The position numbers and the translations under genes were made by a program. Shown piece by piece: positions 1 through 8,240 of a stretch of DNA of 64,000 nt. This stretch comes from Collinsella sp. (lineage in GTDB: Bacteria; Actinomycetota; Coriobacteriia; Coriobacteriales; Coriobacteriaceae), in assembly GCA_031296755.1 (NCBI GenBank), contig JAUMMZ010000045.1, positions 1 through 64,000 of the forward strand, given 5' to 3'. Under the pieces are notes generated by a model. The model was not told the DNA's origin. It worked only from the letters and a program-made list of their open reading frames with translations, and did not search any database. How positions within the stretch are numbered: position 1 is the stretch's first letter; every line of letters starts with the position of its first letter.

Positions 1-117
1 GAACAGGAGTCGCTCGAGCTCGTCGGGCGGCAGGTTGAGGAGCTCGTCGCCGGGACGGTGCAGGCAGACCTTCCTGAGCTTGCCGATCTCGGAAGGCACG
101 TGCAGACCTTTCGTCAT
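1..117 (-). CDS. arcA: Arginine deiminase, 5' end only (cut by window edge)
   Basis: The 39 visible codons include VPSEIGKLRKVCLHRPGDE followed by LLNLPPDELERLLF. This is the characteristic amino terminus of arginine deiminase, which hydrolyses arginine to citrulline and ammonia in the cytoplasm as the first step of the ADI energy pathway. The ATG is preceded by AGGAGG, but only two bases separate them, which is short; an in-frame GTG at codon 7 has no better ribosome site, so the ATG is kept. The catalytic residues lie outside the window. It is transcribed leftward, divergently from ppk1, from a 550-bp AT-rich intergenic region. Confidence 0.9.
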   Translation of the reverse strand, partial: MTKGLHVPSEIGKLRKVCLHRPGDELLNLPPDELERLLF

Positions 118-667
118 GGCCTCCTACCTTTCTTTCGGGCCTTTCGGCCGAATCTCTCAGCGCCCTTCCGTAACGGGCACTGCTTGCTGACAGCTCTAGT
201 TATATCCAAATTCCACCCGCAATTCCACCTCGCCCCCGAACGGTCAACAAAGTGCGATGAACGGTATATCGCATGTGATTCCCCCATGATGTACTTCGGC
301 GTTCTAAAGTAACTTTTCTAAGGTAAACGCTCTTTTTTCTTAAAAACCATTTGCGATTGCGTCTCTAAACTTTTGATTCAGAATTGCATAGCTAAATCGG
401 TTTTATGTATATAAATGATGTTTGTTTACGTTTCCGCCTGCATTCAATGATATTCAGCTATCCATCATTCTTATTCACACTTACGTACCAGTTGAGTGAG
501 GATATAGACCGCTTGCAGACGAGCAGGGCGTCAGTCCTATGACTCGTCAGCGTAAGAAGTAGGTAAAGATACCGTTCACGCGATACGTTCGTGCCAGCGG
601 TCGACTAAATTGAGACAATAGTGAATAAGAGTTAGGCTACCGTCCCCTACGGGGACTGAACGGACAG
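118..667. promoter_or_regulatory. Divergent arcA/ppk1 intergenic region (550 bp, AT-rich)
   Basis: No convincing gene lies here; the small frame from 58 is a shadow of arcA and its leader. The middle (about 300-480) is much more AT-rich than the neighbours. Minus-strand TGAAT/GAATA words near 441-456 and 471-480 are possible ArgR-type sites, but the match to an ARG box is weak. A short inverted repeat, GACGAG at 518-523 and CTCGTC at 543-548, could fold in the ppk1 leader. Nothing else was recognised. Confidence 0.4.
610..638 (+). promoter_or_regulatory. Possible ppk1 promoter
   Basis: TTGAGA at 610-615 and TAGGCT at 633-638 are separated by 17 bases and lie 30 bases before the ppk1 start. 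The -35 match is good and the -10 match is only partial. Confidence 0.3.
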
Positions 668-3076
668 ATGCATATGCCGAGCAAAATCGAAAAGAAGCAA
701 GCCGCTGCAAAGCTGCGCAAGCCGCCGCGCGACTTCTCGTACACGCAAAACCGAGAGCTTAGCTGGCTGCGCTTTAACAACCGCGTGCTCGACGAAGCCT
801 TCGATGAGACCGTTCCGCTGTTCGAGCGTCTAAAGTTCGTGTCGATTTTCGAGTCTAACCTCGACGAGTTTCTCATGGTGCGCGTGGGCGGCCTGTCCGA
901 TCTGGCAGAGCTCAAAAAACAGCCTGTCGACAACAAGAGCAATATGACCGCCTCCGAACAGGTCGATGCTGTCATGGCCGAAATGCCCGGGCTCCTTACT
1001 CGTTGGGAATCCATCTTTAAGAGCATCGAAGGCAAGCTCGACACCTTGGGCGTTCACCGCGCCCGCATCGATTCGCTTACGCCCGAGGAGCGCACCTTCG
1101 TAACCCGCTACTTCCAGGCCTACGTGTCGCCGGTCATCTCGCCGCTGGTCATCGATCCGCGCCACCCCTTCCCCAACCTGCGCAACGGCGCGCTCTATCT
1201 GGCCTGTGGTCTGGACGGCGCCACCGACGAGGAGAGCCTGCTGGGCCTTATCGAGATTCCCGCCTCGATGAACCGCGTGGTCGAGATTCCCTCGCCCACC
1301 GGCACCTACTCCTACATCTTGCTCGAGGACGTCATTCTCGCCTGCCTGGACAGCTGCTTTGGCTCCTATAAGCCGCTGGATCGTGCGCTGATCCGCGTCA
1401 CCCGCAACGCCGACATCGATCCGGACGGCGAGGGCGTCGAAGAGGAAGAGGACTACCGCCAGCACATGAAGCGCATCCTCAAGAAGCGCCTGCGCCTGCA
1501 GCCGGTAGTGCTCGCCGTCTCGGGGTCGCTCGAGAAGGCGACGCTCAAGACTATCCGCAAGGCGCTCGAGCTCTCGCGTCGCTCGGTCTTTACCTGCGAT
1601 ATCCCGCTCGACCTGGGCTACGTCTTTGGCATTGAGGGCAAGATTCCCGAGCACCTGCGCAACGAGCTGCTCTTTACGCCGTTTAAGCCGCAGCCCAACC
1701 CCAACATCGACATGACCCGCTCCATCCGCGAACAGGTGCTGCAGGGCGACAAGCTGCTCTTTTATCCCTACGAGGCCATGAACCCCTTCCTGGATCTGGT
1801 GCACGAGGCCGCCTACGACCCCGAGTGCATCTCGCTGCGCATCACGCTCTACCGCGTGGCCAAGCAGAGCCGCCTGTGCGAATCGCTGATCGATGCTGCC
1901 GAGAACGGCAAAGAGGTCACGGTGCTCATGGAACTTCGTGCCCGCTTTGACGAGCAGAACAACATCGAGTGGGCCGAGCGTCTGGAAGAGGCGGGCTGCA
2001 CCGTCATCTATGGTTCCGAGGGCTTTAAATGCCACTCAAAGATCTGCCAGCTCACCTATCGCGAGGGCATGGCGCTCACCCGTCTCACGCTTTTGGGCAC
2101 CGGCAACTTTAACGAGAAGACGGCCAAACTCTACAGCGACTTTATGCTCATGACCGCCCATCCCGGCATCGGTGAAGACGCCAACCTGTTCTTCCGCAAT
2201 CTGTCGCTGGGCAACCTGCGCGGCGACTACCGCTTCCTGGGTGTGGCGCCCGTCGGACTGAAACCGCTCATCATGCGCGGCCTGGATCGCGAGATCCAGC
2301 GCGCCCTTGCCGGCGAGCCCGCCCGCGTGTTCTTTAAGCTCAACTCGCTGACCGACCGCGAGGTCATCGACAAAATCGCCGAGGCATCGTGCGCAGGAGT
2401 CCGCGTGGACATGATCATCCGCGGTATCTCGTGCCTCAAGCCCGGTGTTCCGGGCAAGACCGAGAACGTGCATGTCCGTTCTATCGTCGGACGCTTTTTG
2501 GAGCATGCGCGCGTTTACGCCTTTGGCGTGGACTCGGACATGATCTATCTGAGCTCGGCCGACATGATGACGCGCAACACCGAGCACCGCGTGGAGATCG
2601 CCTTCCCCGTGCTCGACCCCACCTGCCGCGCCCTAGTACACGAGTACATGGGCATGCAGCTGCGCGACAACGTGAAGGCCCGCAGCCTCACGAGCGACGG
2701 CACCTGGGTCCCCGTAGAGCGTGCAGAGGGTGAGAAACCCTTCAACTCGCAGGAAGCTCTACTGGAGCGTGCCTATCGCAACGCCGAGGCCGCGCCCGAG
2801 CCCGTCATTGAGGCGGAACCTGCCCCCGAGGCCGAGCCGCAGCCAGTAGCACCCAAGGTCCAAGAGGTCCAGGCGACCGTCATTGAGCCCGAGCCTGCAC
2901 CTGCACCTCGGCCCGAGACGCAGGTCACCAAGCCCGCACCCGAGACGAGCGCCCGTCGCGATAAGCCCGCTGGCAAGACCAAGGCCATCGAGCGCCATCG
3001 CCCCGGTCGCGTGCGCATGGGCCTGGGCCTGATCGGCCTGGGTCTTAAGACGCTCATTACCGGCAAGACGAAATAG
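668..3076 (+). CDS. ppk1: Polyphosphate kinase 1 with C-terminal Pro/Glu/Ala-rich extension
   Basis: PPK1 reversibly polymerises the gamma phosphate of ATP into polyphosphate. The N-terminal motif NRELSWLRFNNRVLDEA is present near residue 30, PRHPFPNL follows, and the phospholipase-D-like catalytic half carries the two active-site histidines: H456 in KCHSKI, matching the autophosphorylated His of the E. coli enzyme, and H613 in EHARVYAFG. The protein is 802 residues against about 690-720 for the family. The excess is a tail from about residue 690, rich in Pro, Glu and Ala and ending in a basic stretch (RHRPGRVRMG) and a short hydrophobic end. The Shine-Dalgarno site is poor; the ATG at 674 is an alternative start. 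A strong terminator follows. Confidence 0.93.
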   Translation: MHMPSKIEKKQAAAKLRKPPRDFSYTQNRELSWLRFNNRVLDEAFDETVPLFERLKFVSIFESNLDEFLMVRVGGLSDLAELKKQPVDNKSNMTASEQVDAVMAEMPGLLTRWESIFKSIEGKLDTLGVHRARIDSLTPEERTFVTRYFQAYVSPVISPLVIDPRHPFPNLRNGALYLACGLDGATDEESLLGLIEIPASMNRVVEIPSPTGTYSYILLEDVILACLDSCFGSYKPLDRALIRVTRNADIDPDGEGVEEEEDYRQHMKRILKKRLRLQPVVLAVSGSLEKATLKTIRKALELSRRSVFTCDIPLDLGYVFGIEGKIPEHLRNELLFTPFKPQPNPNIDMTRSIREQVLQGDKLLFYPYEAMNPFLDLVHEAAYDPECISLRITLYRVAKQSRLCESLIDAAENGKEVTVLMELRARFDEQNNIEWAERLEEAGCTVIYGSEGFKCHSKICQLTYREGMALTRLTLLGTGNFNEKTAKLYSDFMLMTAHPGIGEDANLFFRNLSLGNLRGDYRFLGVAPVGLKPLIMRGLDREIQRALAGEPARVFFKLNSLTDREVIDKIAEASCAGVRVDMIIRGISCLKPGVPGKTENVHVRSIVGRFLEHARVYAFGVDSDMIYLSSADMMTRNTEHRVEIAFPVLDPTCRALVHEYMGMQLRDNVKARSLTSDGTWVPVERAEGEKPFNSQEALLERAYRNAEAAPEPVIEAEPAPEAEPQPVAPKVQEVQATVIEPEPAPAPRPETQVTKPAPETSARRDKPAGKTKAIERHRPGRVRMGLGLIGLGLKTLITGKTK

Positions 3077-3100
3077 TCGTTTGTAGAAGCAGTTTGTAGA

Positions 3101-3143
3101 AGCGCCCCGCATTTGAGGAAAGCCTCGGATGCGGGGCGCTTTT
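3101..3143 (+). terminator. Rho-independent terminator after ppk1
   Basis: A perfect 12-bp stem, AGCGCCCCGCAT with ATGCGGGGCGCT, contains an inner GAGG/CCTC stem and is followed by TTTT-like sequence. Confidence 0.85.
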
Positions 3144-3189
3144 CCCTGCTACCATGGTGCGAACAACAACGCGAATGACAGGCAGGAAT

Positions 3190-4503
3190 ATGAAGCTCAC
3201 TATAGAATCGATGACCTACGGCGCCGACGGGCTGGCGCACGCCGACAACGGCAAGGCCGTCTTTGTGCAGGGCGCCGTGGCAGGCGACACCGTCGAGGCC
3301 GAGGTCGTACAGGACGGCAAGTCGTTCATGCGTGCCCGCACCACCGAGATTCTGGAGCCAAGCCCCGATCGCATTCAGCCTCCCTGCCCCTTCGTGGGCA
3401 TCTGCGGCGGCTGCTCGTGGGGCAATCTCTCACGCACGGCACAGCTCGCCGCCAAGGAGCAAAACCTGCGCTCCACGCTCGAGCGCATCGGCAAGTTCGC
3501 TCCTGAGCAGGTCGATGAGTTGGTACAGCCCATCTGCCACACCAAGGACGACTGGGGCTACCGCAATAAAATCGAGCTCGAACCGACCGTCGTCAACGGT
3601 CGCGTGCGCCTTGGCATGCACGGTGTCGACCCCAGCAAAATCGTGACCGTCGATACGTGCCCGCTGTTCGATAAGCGCTTCCCGAAGGCGCTCAAATCGG
3701 TCGTCGGCGCACTCAACTATCTAAGCGGCAGCCATGACTTGGGGCTCGAACGCGTGGGCATTCGCGCATCGCGCCGCACCAAGGCACTCGAGGTCGCACT
3801 CTGGACGCCCACAGGCTCTTTTCCGCGCTCGCAGGTCTCCCGCGTGCTGGCGGACGCCGCTCATCCCACGAGCATCGTGCGCGTGATGAGCAAGGGCGAA
3901 AAGAAGGCCCGTCGTGTCTCCAAGGTCGAAATGCTCGCCGGAGAGGGCTCATGGACCGAGAATATCGCCGAGGGTCAGATGCGCTTGTCTGCCCCGTCTT
4001 TTTTCCAGGTCAACACCAAGGGTGCCGAGATTTTGATCGATCTTGTCATGGAAGCGCTCGACCCGCAGGAAGACGAGCTTGCCGTGGACCTGTACTGCGG
4101 TGCCGGCACCTTTACCCTGCCGCTCGCCCGCCGCTGCGACTTTGTCGCCGCCGTCGAGGCCTACGGCCCCGCCGTGCGCGACCTGCGCCGTAACCTGGAG
4201 ATCAACAAGCTCGATAACGTCGACGTCATTGGCGGAGACGCGGTGCGCGAGTTCCCCGACCAGGATGCCGACGTCTTGGTGGTCGACCCGCCGCGTGCAG
4301 GCCTCGCCCCCGAGGCGATCGACCTTATCGCCAGCACGAGTGCTCGCGATGTCGCCTACGTGAGCTGCGACCCGGCCACCCTGGCGCGCGATCTCAAACG
4401 CTTTGTCGAAGAAGGCACCTTCTCCCCCGTAAAGATCACGCCAGTCGACCTGTTCCCGCAAACCTTCCACTGCGAGACGGTCGTCCACCTTAGGCGCAAC
4501 TAG
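3190..4503 (+). CDS. RNA uracil-C5 methyltransferase, TrmA/RlmD family
   Basis: SAM-dependent methyltransferase that makes 5-methyluridine in rRNA (RlmD/RlmCD type) or tRNA. A TRAM-like N-terminal region is followed by an iron-sulfur cysteine cluster, CPFVGICGGC near residue 62, and by an AdoMet loop, DLYCGAGTF. The catalytic part shows DPPRAGL and SCDPATLARDL, whose Cys forms the covalent RNA adduct. The frame is open back to 3154, but the ATG at 3190 is preferred because GGCAGGA sits just before it and the homologous region begins there. The family is clear; which rRNA or tRNA position it modifies cannot be decided from sequence alone. Confidence 0.9.
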   Translation: MKLTIESMTYGADGLAHADNGKAVFVQGAVAGDTVEAEVVQDGKSFMRARTTEILEPSPDRIQPPCPFVGICGGCSWGNLSRTAQLAAKEQNLRSTLERIGKFAPEQVDELVQPICHTKDDWGYRNKIELEPTVVNGRVRLGMHGVDPSKIVTVDTCPLFDKRFPKALKSVVGALNYLSGSHDLGLERVGIRASRRTKALEVALWTPTGSFPRSQVSRVLADAAHPTSIVRVMSKGEKKARRVSKVEMLAGEGSWTENIAEGQMRLSAPSFFQVNTKGAEILIDLVMEALDPQEDELAVDLYCGAGTFTLPLARRCDFVAAVEAYGPAVRDLRRNLEINKLDNVDVIGGDAVREFPDQDADVLVVDPPRAGLAPEAIDLIASTSARDVAYVSCDPATLARDLKRFVEEGTFSPVKITPVDLFPQTFHCETVVHLRRN

Positions 4504-4544
4504 CCACTTAATCATTGCTCAGAAAAATCATTGGGAAATCGAGC

Positions 4545-4573
4545 GTGGCAAGCGGAGGTCTTCGGGGTATAAG
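4545..4573 (+). promoter_or_regulatory. Possible promoter of the DJ-1/maf pair
   Basis: GTGGCA at 4545-4550 and TATAAG at 4568-4573 are separated by 17 bases and lie 36 bases before the DJ-1 start. Confidence 0.4.
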
Positions 4574-4609
4574 ACGGCTAATTGTATGCCGCCTATGAAA
4601 GGAACCCTC

Positions 4610-5152
4610 ATGCCCAGCGTTGCCGTTCTCGCCGCCGATGGCTTTGAAACTATTGAATGCTTGACCATGGTCGATGTCATGCGTCGCGGCGGCGTGCGCG
4701 CCACGCTCGTCTCGATCATGCCCACGCGTGAGGTCGTGAGCTCGCTGCAAATTCCCGTGACCTGCGATGCGCTCTTTGACGAGATCAACTTTGACGAGTA
4801 TGACTGCGTCGTGCTCCCCGGCGGCCTGCCCGGAGCCACCAACCTGCGCGCCGACCAGCGCGTCTGCGACGTGGTCTGCGAGTTCGCCGCAACTAAGCAC
4901 GTTGCCGCCATCTGCGCCGCCCCGTTTATCTTGGGCGAGCTCGACCTGCTCGAGGGGCGCCACGCCACATGCTTCCCTGGCTTTGAGAAGAGCTTCCCCG
5001 AGGGCGCCTATACCGGTGACAAGGTTACACACGACGGCAACATCATCACCGCCAGCGGCATGGCCCAGTCGCTCCCCTTTGCGCTTGAACTGCTGCGCAC
5101 GCTCGCCGGCGACAAGGCCGTCGAGAAGGTCGCCGAGGGCATCCAGCTATGA
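4610..5152 (+). CDS. DJ-1/PfpI family protein
   Basis: A 180-residue single-domain protein of the DJ-1/ThiJ/YajL family. It begins MPSVAVLAADGFE, has YDCVVLPGGLPG near residue 67, and carries the nucleophile-elbow Cys in AAICAAP at residue 102. Family members act in the cytoplasm as glyoxalase III-like or protein-repair enzymes and protect against reactive carbonyls or oxidants; the exact substrate cannot be inferred. An upstream ATG at 4586 is in frame, but AAAGGA precedes the ATG at 4610. Its stop overlaps the maf start by four bases (ATGA), so the two are translationally coupled. Confidence 0.88.
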   Translation: MPSVAVLAADGFETIECLTMVDVMRRGGVRATLVSIMPTREVVSSLQIPVTCDALFDEINFDEYDCVVLPGGLPGATNLRADQRVCDVVCEFAATKHVAAICAAPFILGELDLLEGRHATCFPGFEKSFPEGAYTGDKVTHDGNIITASGMAQSLPFALELLRTLAGDKAVEKVAEGIQL

Positions 5153-5730
5153 TTTTGGCTTCGCAATCGCCACGCCGCATCGAGCTCATGCGCGAAGCTG
5201 GCTATGACATTCGCATCATTCCTGCCGATATCGATGAAACGCCGTACGATGGCGAGGCGCCGCTTACACTTGTCGAGCGCTTGGCACGAGCCAAAGCCGC
5301 CGCCATCGCCGCCGAGCATGCCGAGTCCAACGAGCTGACCGTCGCAGCCGACACCATCGTCACCTTCGATGACAAGATTTTGGGCAAGCCGGCAAACGAG
5401 GACGAGGCCTGCACTATGCTACGCGAGCTTTCAGGGCGCACGCACCAGGTCGCGACCGGCGTCTGCATCGTTAAGGCCGGCGACGCTGCCGCCCCGCATG
5501 CTGCCGAGAGCCTGTCGTTTGTCGATGTGACGGACGTGACGTTCTACGAGCTTACTGATGAACAGATCGAGCGCTACGTCGCCTCGGGCGAGCCCATGGA
5601 TAAGGCCGGCGCCTACGGTATTCAGGGCGTCGGTGGACGCATGCTCGTGCACGATATTTCGGGCGACTTCTACAACGTGGTGGGCTTGCCCATCGCACGC
5701 GTCGCACGCGCGATTCAAAAACTCTCGTAA
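5149..5730 (+). CDS. maf: Maf nucleotide pyrophosphatase (house-cleaning)
   Basis: Maf proteins hydrolyse non-canonical or excess nucleoside triphosphates to monophosphates and have been linked to septum control. The N-terminal ASQSPRR motif, ADTIV near residue 67, the GKPANEDEA segment, the SGRTHQVATGV segment and DKAGAYGIQG match the dTTP/UTP pyrophosphatase (YhdE-like) branch. The length of 193 residues is usual. The start overlaps the DJ-1 stop. A GC-rich hairpin follows directly. Confidence 0.92.
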   Translation: MILASQSPRRIELMREAGYDIRIIPADIDETPYDGEAPLTLVERLARAKAAAIAAEHAESNELTVAADTIVTFDDKILGKPANEDEACTMLRELSGRTHQVATGVCIVKAGDAAAPHAAESLSFVDVTDVTFYELTDEQIERYVASGEPMDKAGAYGIQGVGGRMLVHDISGDFYNVVGLPIARVARAIQKLS

Positions 5731-5738
5731 TTGCATCT

Positions 5739-5770
5739 GGCGCTGGGCATCCCCCAGCGCCTACAATTTT
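5739..5770 (+). terminator. Probable terminator after maf
   Basis: GGCGCTGGG (5739-5747) pairs with CCCAGCGCC (5753-5761) around a 5-base loop; TACAATTTT follows, so the U-tract is imperfect. Confidence 0.6.
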
Positions 5771-5830
5771 GGCGTACCGTACGGATCCCGACCGGGCATA
5801 AGGCGCGGCGGAAAACCGATAGGAGAAAAC

Positions 5831-6832
5831 ATGGACACACTGCTTGAAGCCATTGACGTTTGTGATGTCGATGGCTTTTGCTTTGGCAACTATACGGACG
5901 AGGAGGCCGGCACCGGTTGCACCGTAATTGTGGCAACCGAAGGCGCAACGGGCGGCGTTGACGTTCGCGGCGGTGCCCCGGCATCGCGCGAGACCGACCT
6001 GCTTCGCCCCGAGAACACCGTCGACAAGGTCCACGCCGTCTGCCTTTCGGGCGGATCGGCTTTTGGTCTCGAGGCCGCAAGCGGTGTGGCCCGCGAGCTC
6101 GAGAGCCGCGGCATTGGCCTGCCCGTCGGCCCCACGCAGGTGCCCATCGTATGCTCCAGCTGCATCTTCGACCTCGCTTTTGGCGACCCCACGGTACGCC
6201 CCGATATCGAGGCTGGCATCGCCGCCGTGCGCGAGGCGCTCGACAACACCCCCGCTACGCTCGAGCAGGGCAACGTAGGCGCCGGTACCGGCGCTACCGT
6301 GGGTAAGCTCATGGGCCCTGCCACCTGCATGAAGGCCGGCCTTGGCGCTGCCGCCGTGGCGCTCGGCCCCGTCAAGGTGGGCGCCGTGGTCTCGGTCAAC
6401 GCCTGCGGCAATGTCGTCGACCCCTTCACCGGTGAGTGGATCGCCGGCATGCGCGCCGCAGTCGATAGCGACCAGATCGTCGACATGGAGCTCGCAGCCT
6501 TCGCCGCCGCCGGTTCCATGCAAATGCCGCTCGATCGCACCAACACCACCATCAGCTGCATCGTCACCAACGTGGAGCTCACTAAGGCCCAGGCCACCAA
6601 GGTCTCCCAGATGGCCGCAGACGCCTACGCGCACGCCATTCGCCCCACGCACACCACCAACGACGGCGACACCATCTACACCCTCGCCAGCGGCAAGCTG
6701 GGCACCCAGGCAAGCGCCGCCGTGCCCCTGGACCTGCTGGGCATGCTCGCCGTAAGGGCCCTGCAAACCGCCATCGTAAACGGAGCCAAAACCGCCAAAA
6801 CCTCCCACGGCATCCCCGGCGCCGCGAAGTAA
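5831..6832 (+). CDS. P1/S58 family peptidase (DmpA-like)
   Basis: A 333-residue Ntn-hydrolase-like protein of the P1 (S58) family, which includes L-aminopeptidase/D-esterase DmpA and beta-peptidases. Supporting segments are the glycine-rich N-terminal half with CLSGGSAFGLEAASG near residue 75 and the self-processing site region GNVGAGTGATVGK near residue 148, where family members cleave themselves and expose a Ser or Thr nucleophile. The substrate cannot be predicted. The start is set by GATAGGAG seven bases upstream of the ATG. There is no signal peptide, so it should be cytoplasmic. It stands alone, followed by a large inverted-repeat element. Confidence 0.85.
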   Translation: MDTLLEAIDVCDVDGFCFGNYTDEEAGTGCTVIVATEGATGGVDVRGGAPASRETDLLRPENTVDKVHAVCLSGGSAFGLEAASGVARELESRGIGLPVGPTQVPIVCSSCIFDLAFGDPTVRPDIEAGIAAVREALDNTPATLEQGNVGAGTGATVGKLMGPATCMKAGLGAAAVALGPVKVGAVVSVNACGNVVDPFTGEWIAGMRAAVDSDQIVDMELAAFAAAGSMQMPLDRTNTTISCIVTNVELTKAQATKVSQMAADAYAHAIRPTHTTNDGDTIYTLASGKLGTQASAAVPLDLLGMLAVRALQTAIVNGAKTAKTSHGIPGAAK

Positions 6833-6844
6833 CCTCGCTCGACC

Positions 6845-6973
6845 GTCGGTCGGAGGCGGGCGGGCATTACGTTTGCTGCTCTACAGTCCTATGCGAGACG
6901 AAGGCCACATTAAGTGGCCTTCTTTGCATGCGGAACTCGCGACAAACGTAATGCCCGCCCGCCTCCGACCGAC
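6845..6973. repeat. Long hairpin element A: 31-bp perfect inverted arms around a repeat core
   Basis: GTCGGTCGGAGGCGGGCGGG... at 6845-6875 is exactly complementary to 6943-6973. The 67-base centre holds a second hairpin (6900-6922, AAGGCCAC/GTGGCCTT) followed by TTT, which can end transcription of the S58 gene. Read on the minus strand, the centre shares AGTTCCGCA, CACTTAATGTG and AGGACTGT with element B at 7067-7176, although the arms are unrelated. Confidence 0.85.
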
Positions 6974-7020
6974 TACCAACTTAATTCTTTTCAGCCCAGG
7001 CCCCTGTGTACCGCGCGTCG

Positions 7021-7229
7021 AAGATCTTCAAATTCAAATTGTCTGACAATCGATTCTTATAGCAGAGGCCCCTTGGCCTTTAGTTTGATACAAGTTCCGC
7101 ACGAGCCGGAAAGCACTTAATGTGCTTTCCGTGCGAGCAGGACTGTTCGCAGTAGCAAACTAAAGGCCAAGGGGCCCAGTCAACCTATCAGCAGCGATTA
7201 CTCAGCAGCTAGTTGAATTTGAAGATCTT
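7021..7229. repeat. Long nested hairpin element B, with an inverted copy of a gene end
   Basis: Inner arms of 21 bp (7067-7087 and 7156-7176, GGCCCCTTGGCCTTTAGTTT and its complement) enclose a core with a perfect hairpin at 7107-7131 (CGGAAAGCAC/GTGCTTTCCG). Outer arms of 17 bp (7021-7037 and 7213-7229, AAGATCTTCAAATTCAA and its complement) also pair. The right outer arm is the last coding bases of the glycosyltransferase gene, so the left outer arm is an inverted copy of that gene end. The core is homologous to element A in the opposite orientation. It probably also acts as a terminator. Confidence 0.8.
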
Positions 7230-8240
7230 TGAGGCAAGACGGTATAGGCCGAGCGTGGTTTTGTCTCCGGCTCGACCACGCAGATTGGTAAAGAAGCCCA
7301 CCACGCCGTAGCGTGCACGACGATACATGCGCTCGTCGTAAGCCTTCAAATCATTCCACAGCGTCTTCAGGCGCTCATCGGCGCAATCTTCCTCGGAAAG
7401 CTTGGTAAGCACCGAGCAGATCGCCATCATCATGGTGAAGTAGCCCATCATGTACGAGCGCAGGCGCGAAGCCTCAACGTCCTGGTACAAATGGTAGGAC
7501 TCCATCATGATGCGCGTAACGCGGAACTGTTGGTCCAGACGCTTGACCATCGTGGCCTCGTTAACGCTCTGGCCCTCACGGCCAATAAAGTACCGGTAGA
7601 GGTCGATATCGGCGTAATACATGGTCTTGCAACGCGGCAGCGGCACGTAAGCGTAGATGTTGTCCACGTAGAAGGTGTGCGGCGGCATGGGCAGGTTAGA
7701 CTCGCGCAGCACATCCGTGCGATAGCACAGGCTGTGCATGAGCAGATTCTGGTCCAGACGGAAATGACCGATCTGATCCCAGGTAAAGATCTTTTTGCGC
7801 GGCAGGGCAAACTTGTAGCCAATAGCGGTATGTGTGCCCTCGTAGACCTTCTCGTACACATAATTCGAGATAAACAGGTCGACGCGCTGGTCGCGCTCCT
7901 CAAAGCCACGTAGAATCGACAGCATGGTCGAAAGCGCCGCGCCATCGAGCCAGTCATCCGAGTCAACGACCTTGTAGTACGTACCGTGCGCCTCACGCAG
8001 GCCCGAGAGGACGGCGATACCGTGGCCGCCGTTTTCCTGGTGCACCGCGCGGATAATGCCGGGATAGCGGGCCTCCCACTCGTCGGCCTTGGCGGCCGTC
8101 TCGTCCTTGGAGCCGTCGTCCACCACGATAATCTCGATATCGGTAGCGTAATTGCTCCCCTCCAGAATGGAGGTGATGCAATGGTCCATGTCCTTGGCGG
8201 CGTTATACGAGGGAATACCGAATGTTATGACTTTATGCAT
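7209..8240 (-). CDS. Family 2 glycosyltransferase
   Basis: A GT-A fold glycosyltransferase of about 343 residues. It begins with VITFGIPSYN, has IEIIVVDDGSKD near residue 38 for nucleotide binding, and VDSDDWLD near residue 92, which supplies the metal-binding DxD. Such enzymes transfer a sugar from a nucleotide donor at the inner membrane face. It follows glf with an 8-base overlap, so it may use UDP-galactofuranose or act in the same cell-surface polysaccharide. The frame is open to 8258, but the ATG at 8240 gives the normal family start. There are no clear membrane segments. Confidence 0.87.
   Translation of the reverse strand: MHKVITFGIPSYNAAKDMDHCITSILEGSNYATDIEIIVVDDGSKDETAAKADEWEARYPGIIRAVHQENGGHGIAVLSGLREAHGTYYKVVDSDDWLDGAALSTMLSILRGFEERDQRVDLFISNYVYEKVYEGTHTAIGYKFALPRKKIFTWDQIGHFRLDQNLLMHSLCYRTDVLRESNLPMPPHTFYVDNIYAYVPLPRCKTMYYADIDLYRYFIGREGQSVNEATMVKRLDQQFRVTRIMMESYHLYQDVEASRLRSYMMGYFTMMMAICSVLTKLSEEDCADERLKTLWNDLKAYDERMYRRARYGVVGFFTNLRGRAGDKTTLGLYRLASKIFKFN

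Noticed and set aside
830..2035. Long open frame on the minus strand inside ppk1
   Set aside because: It lies wholly within a gene with clear catalytic motifs. High GC removes stop codons from other frames, and the protein has no ribosome site or family motif.
5552..6808. 418-codon minus-strand frame opposite maf and the S58 gene
   Set aside because: Gly/His/Val-rich shadow of two well-supported genes; no ribosome site.
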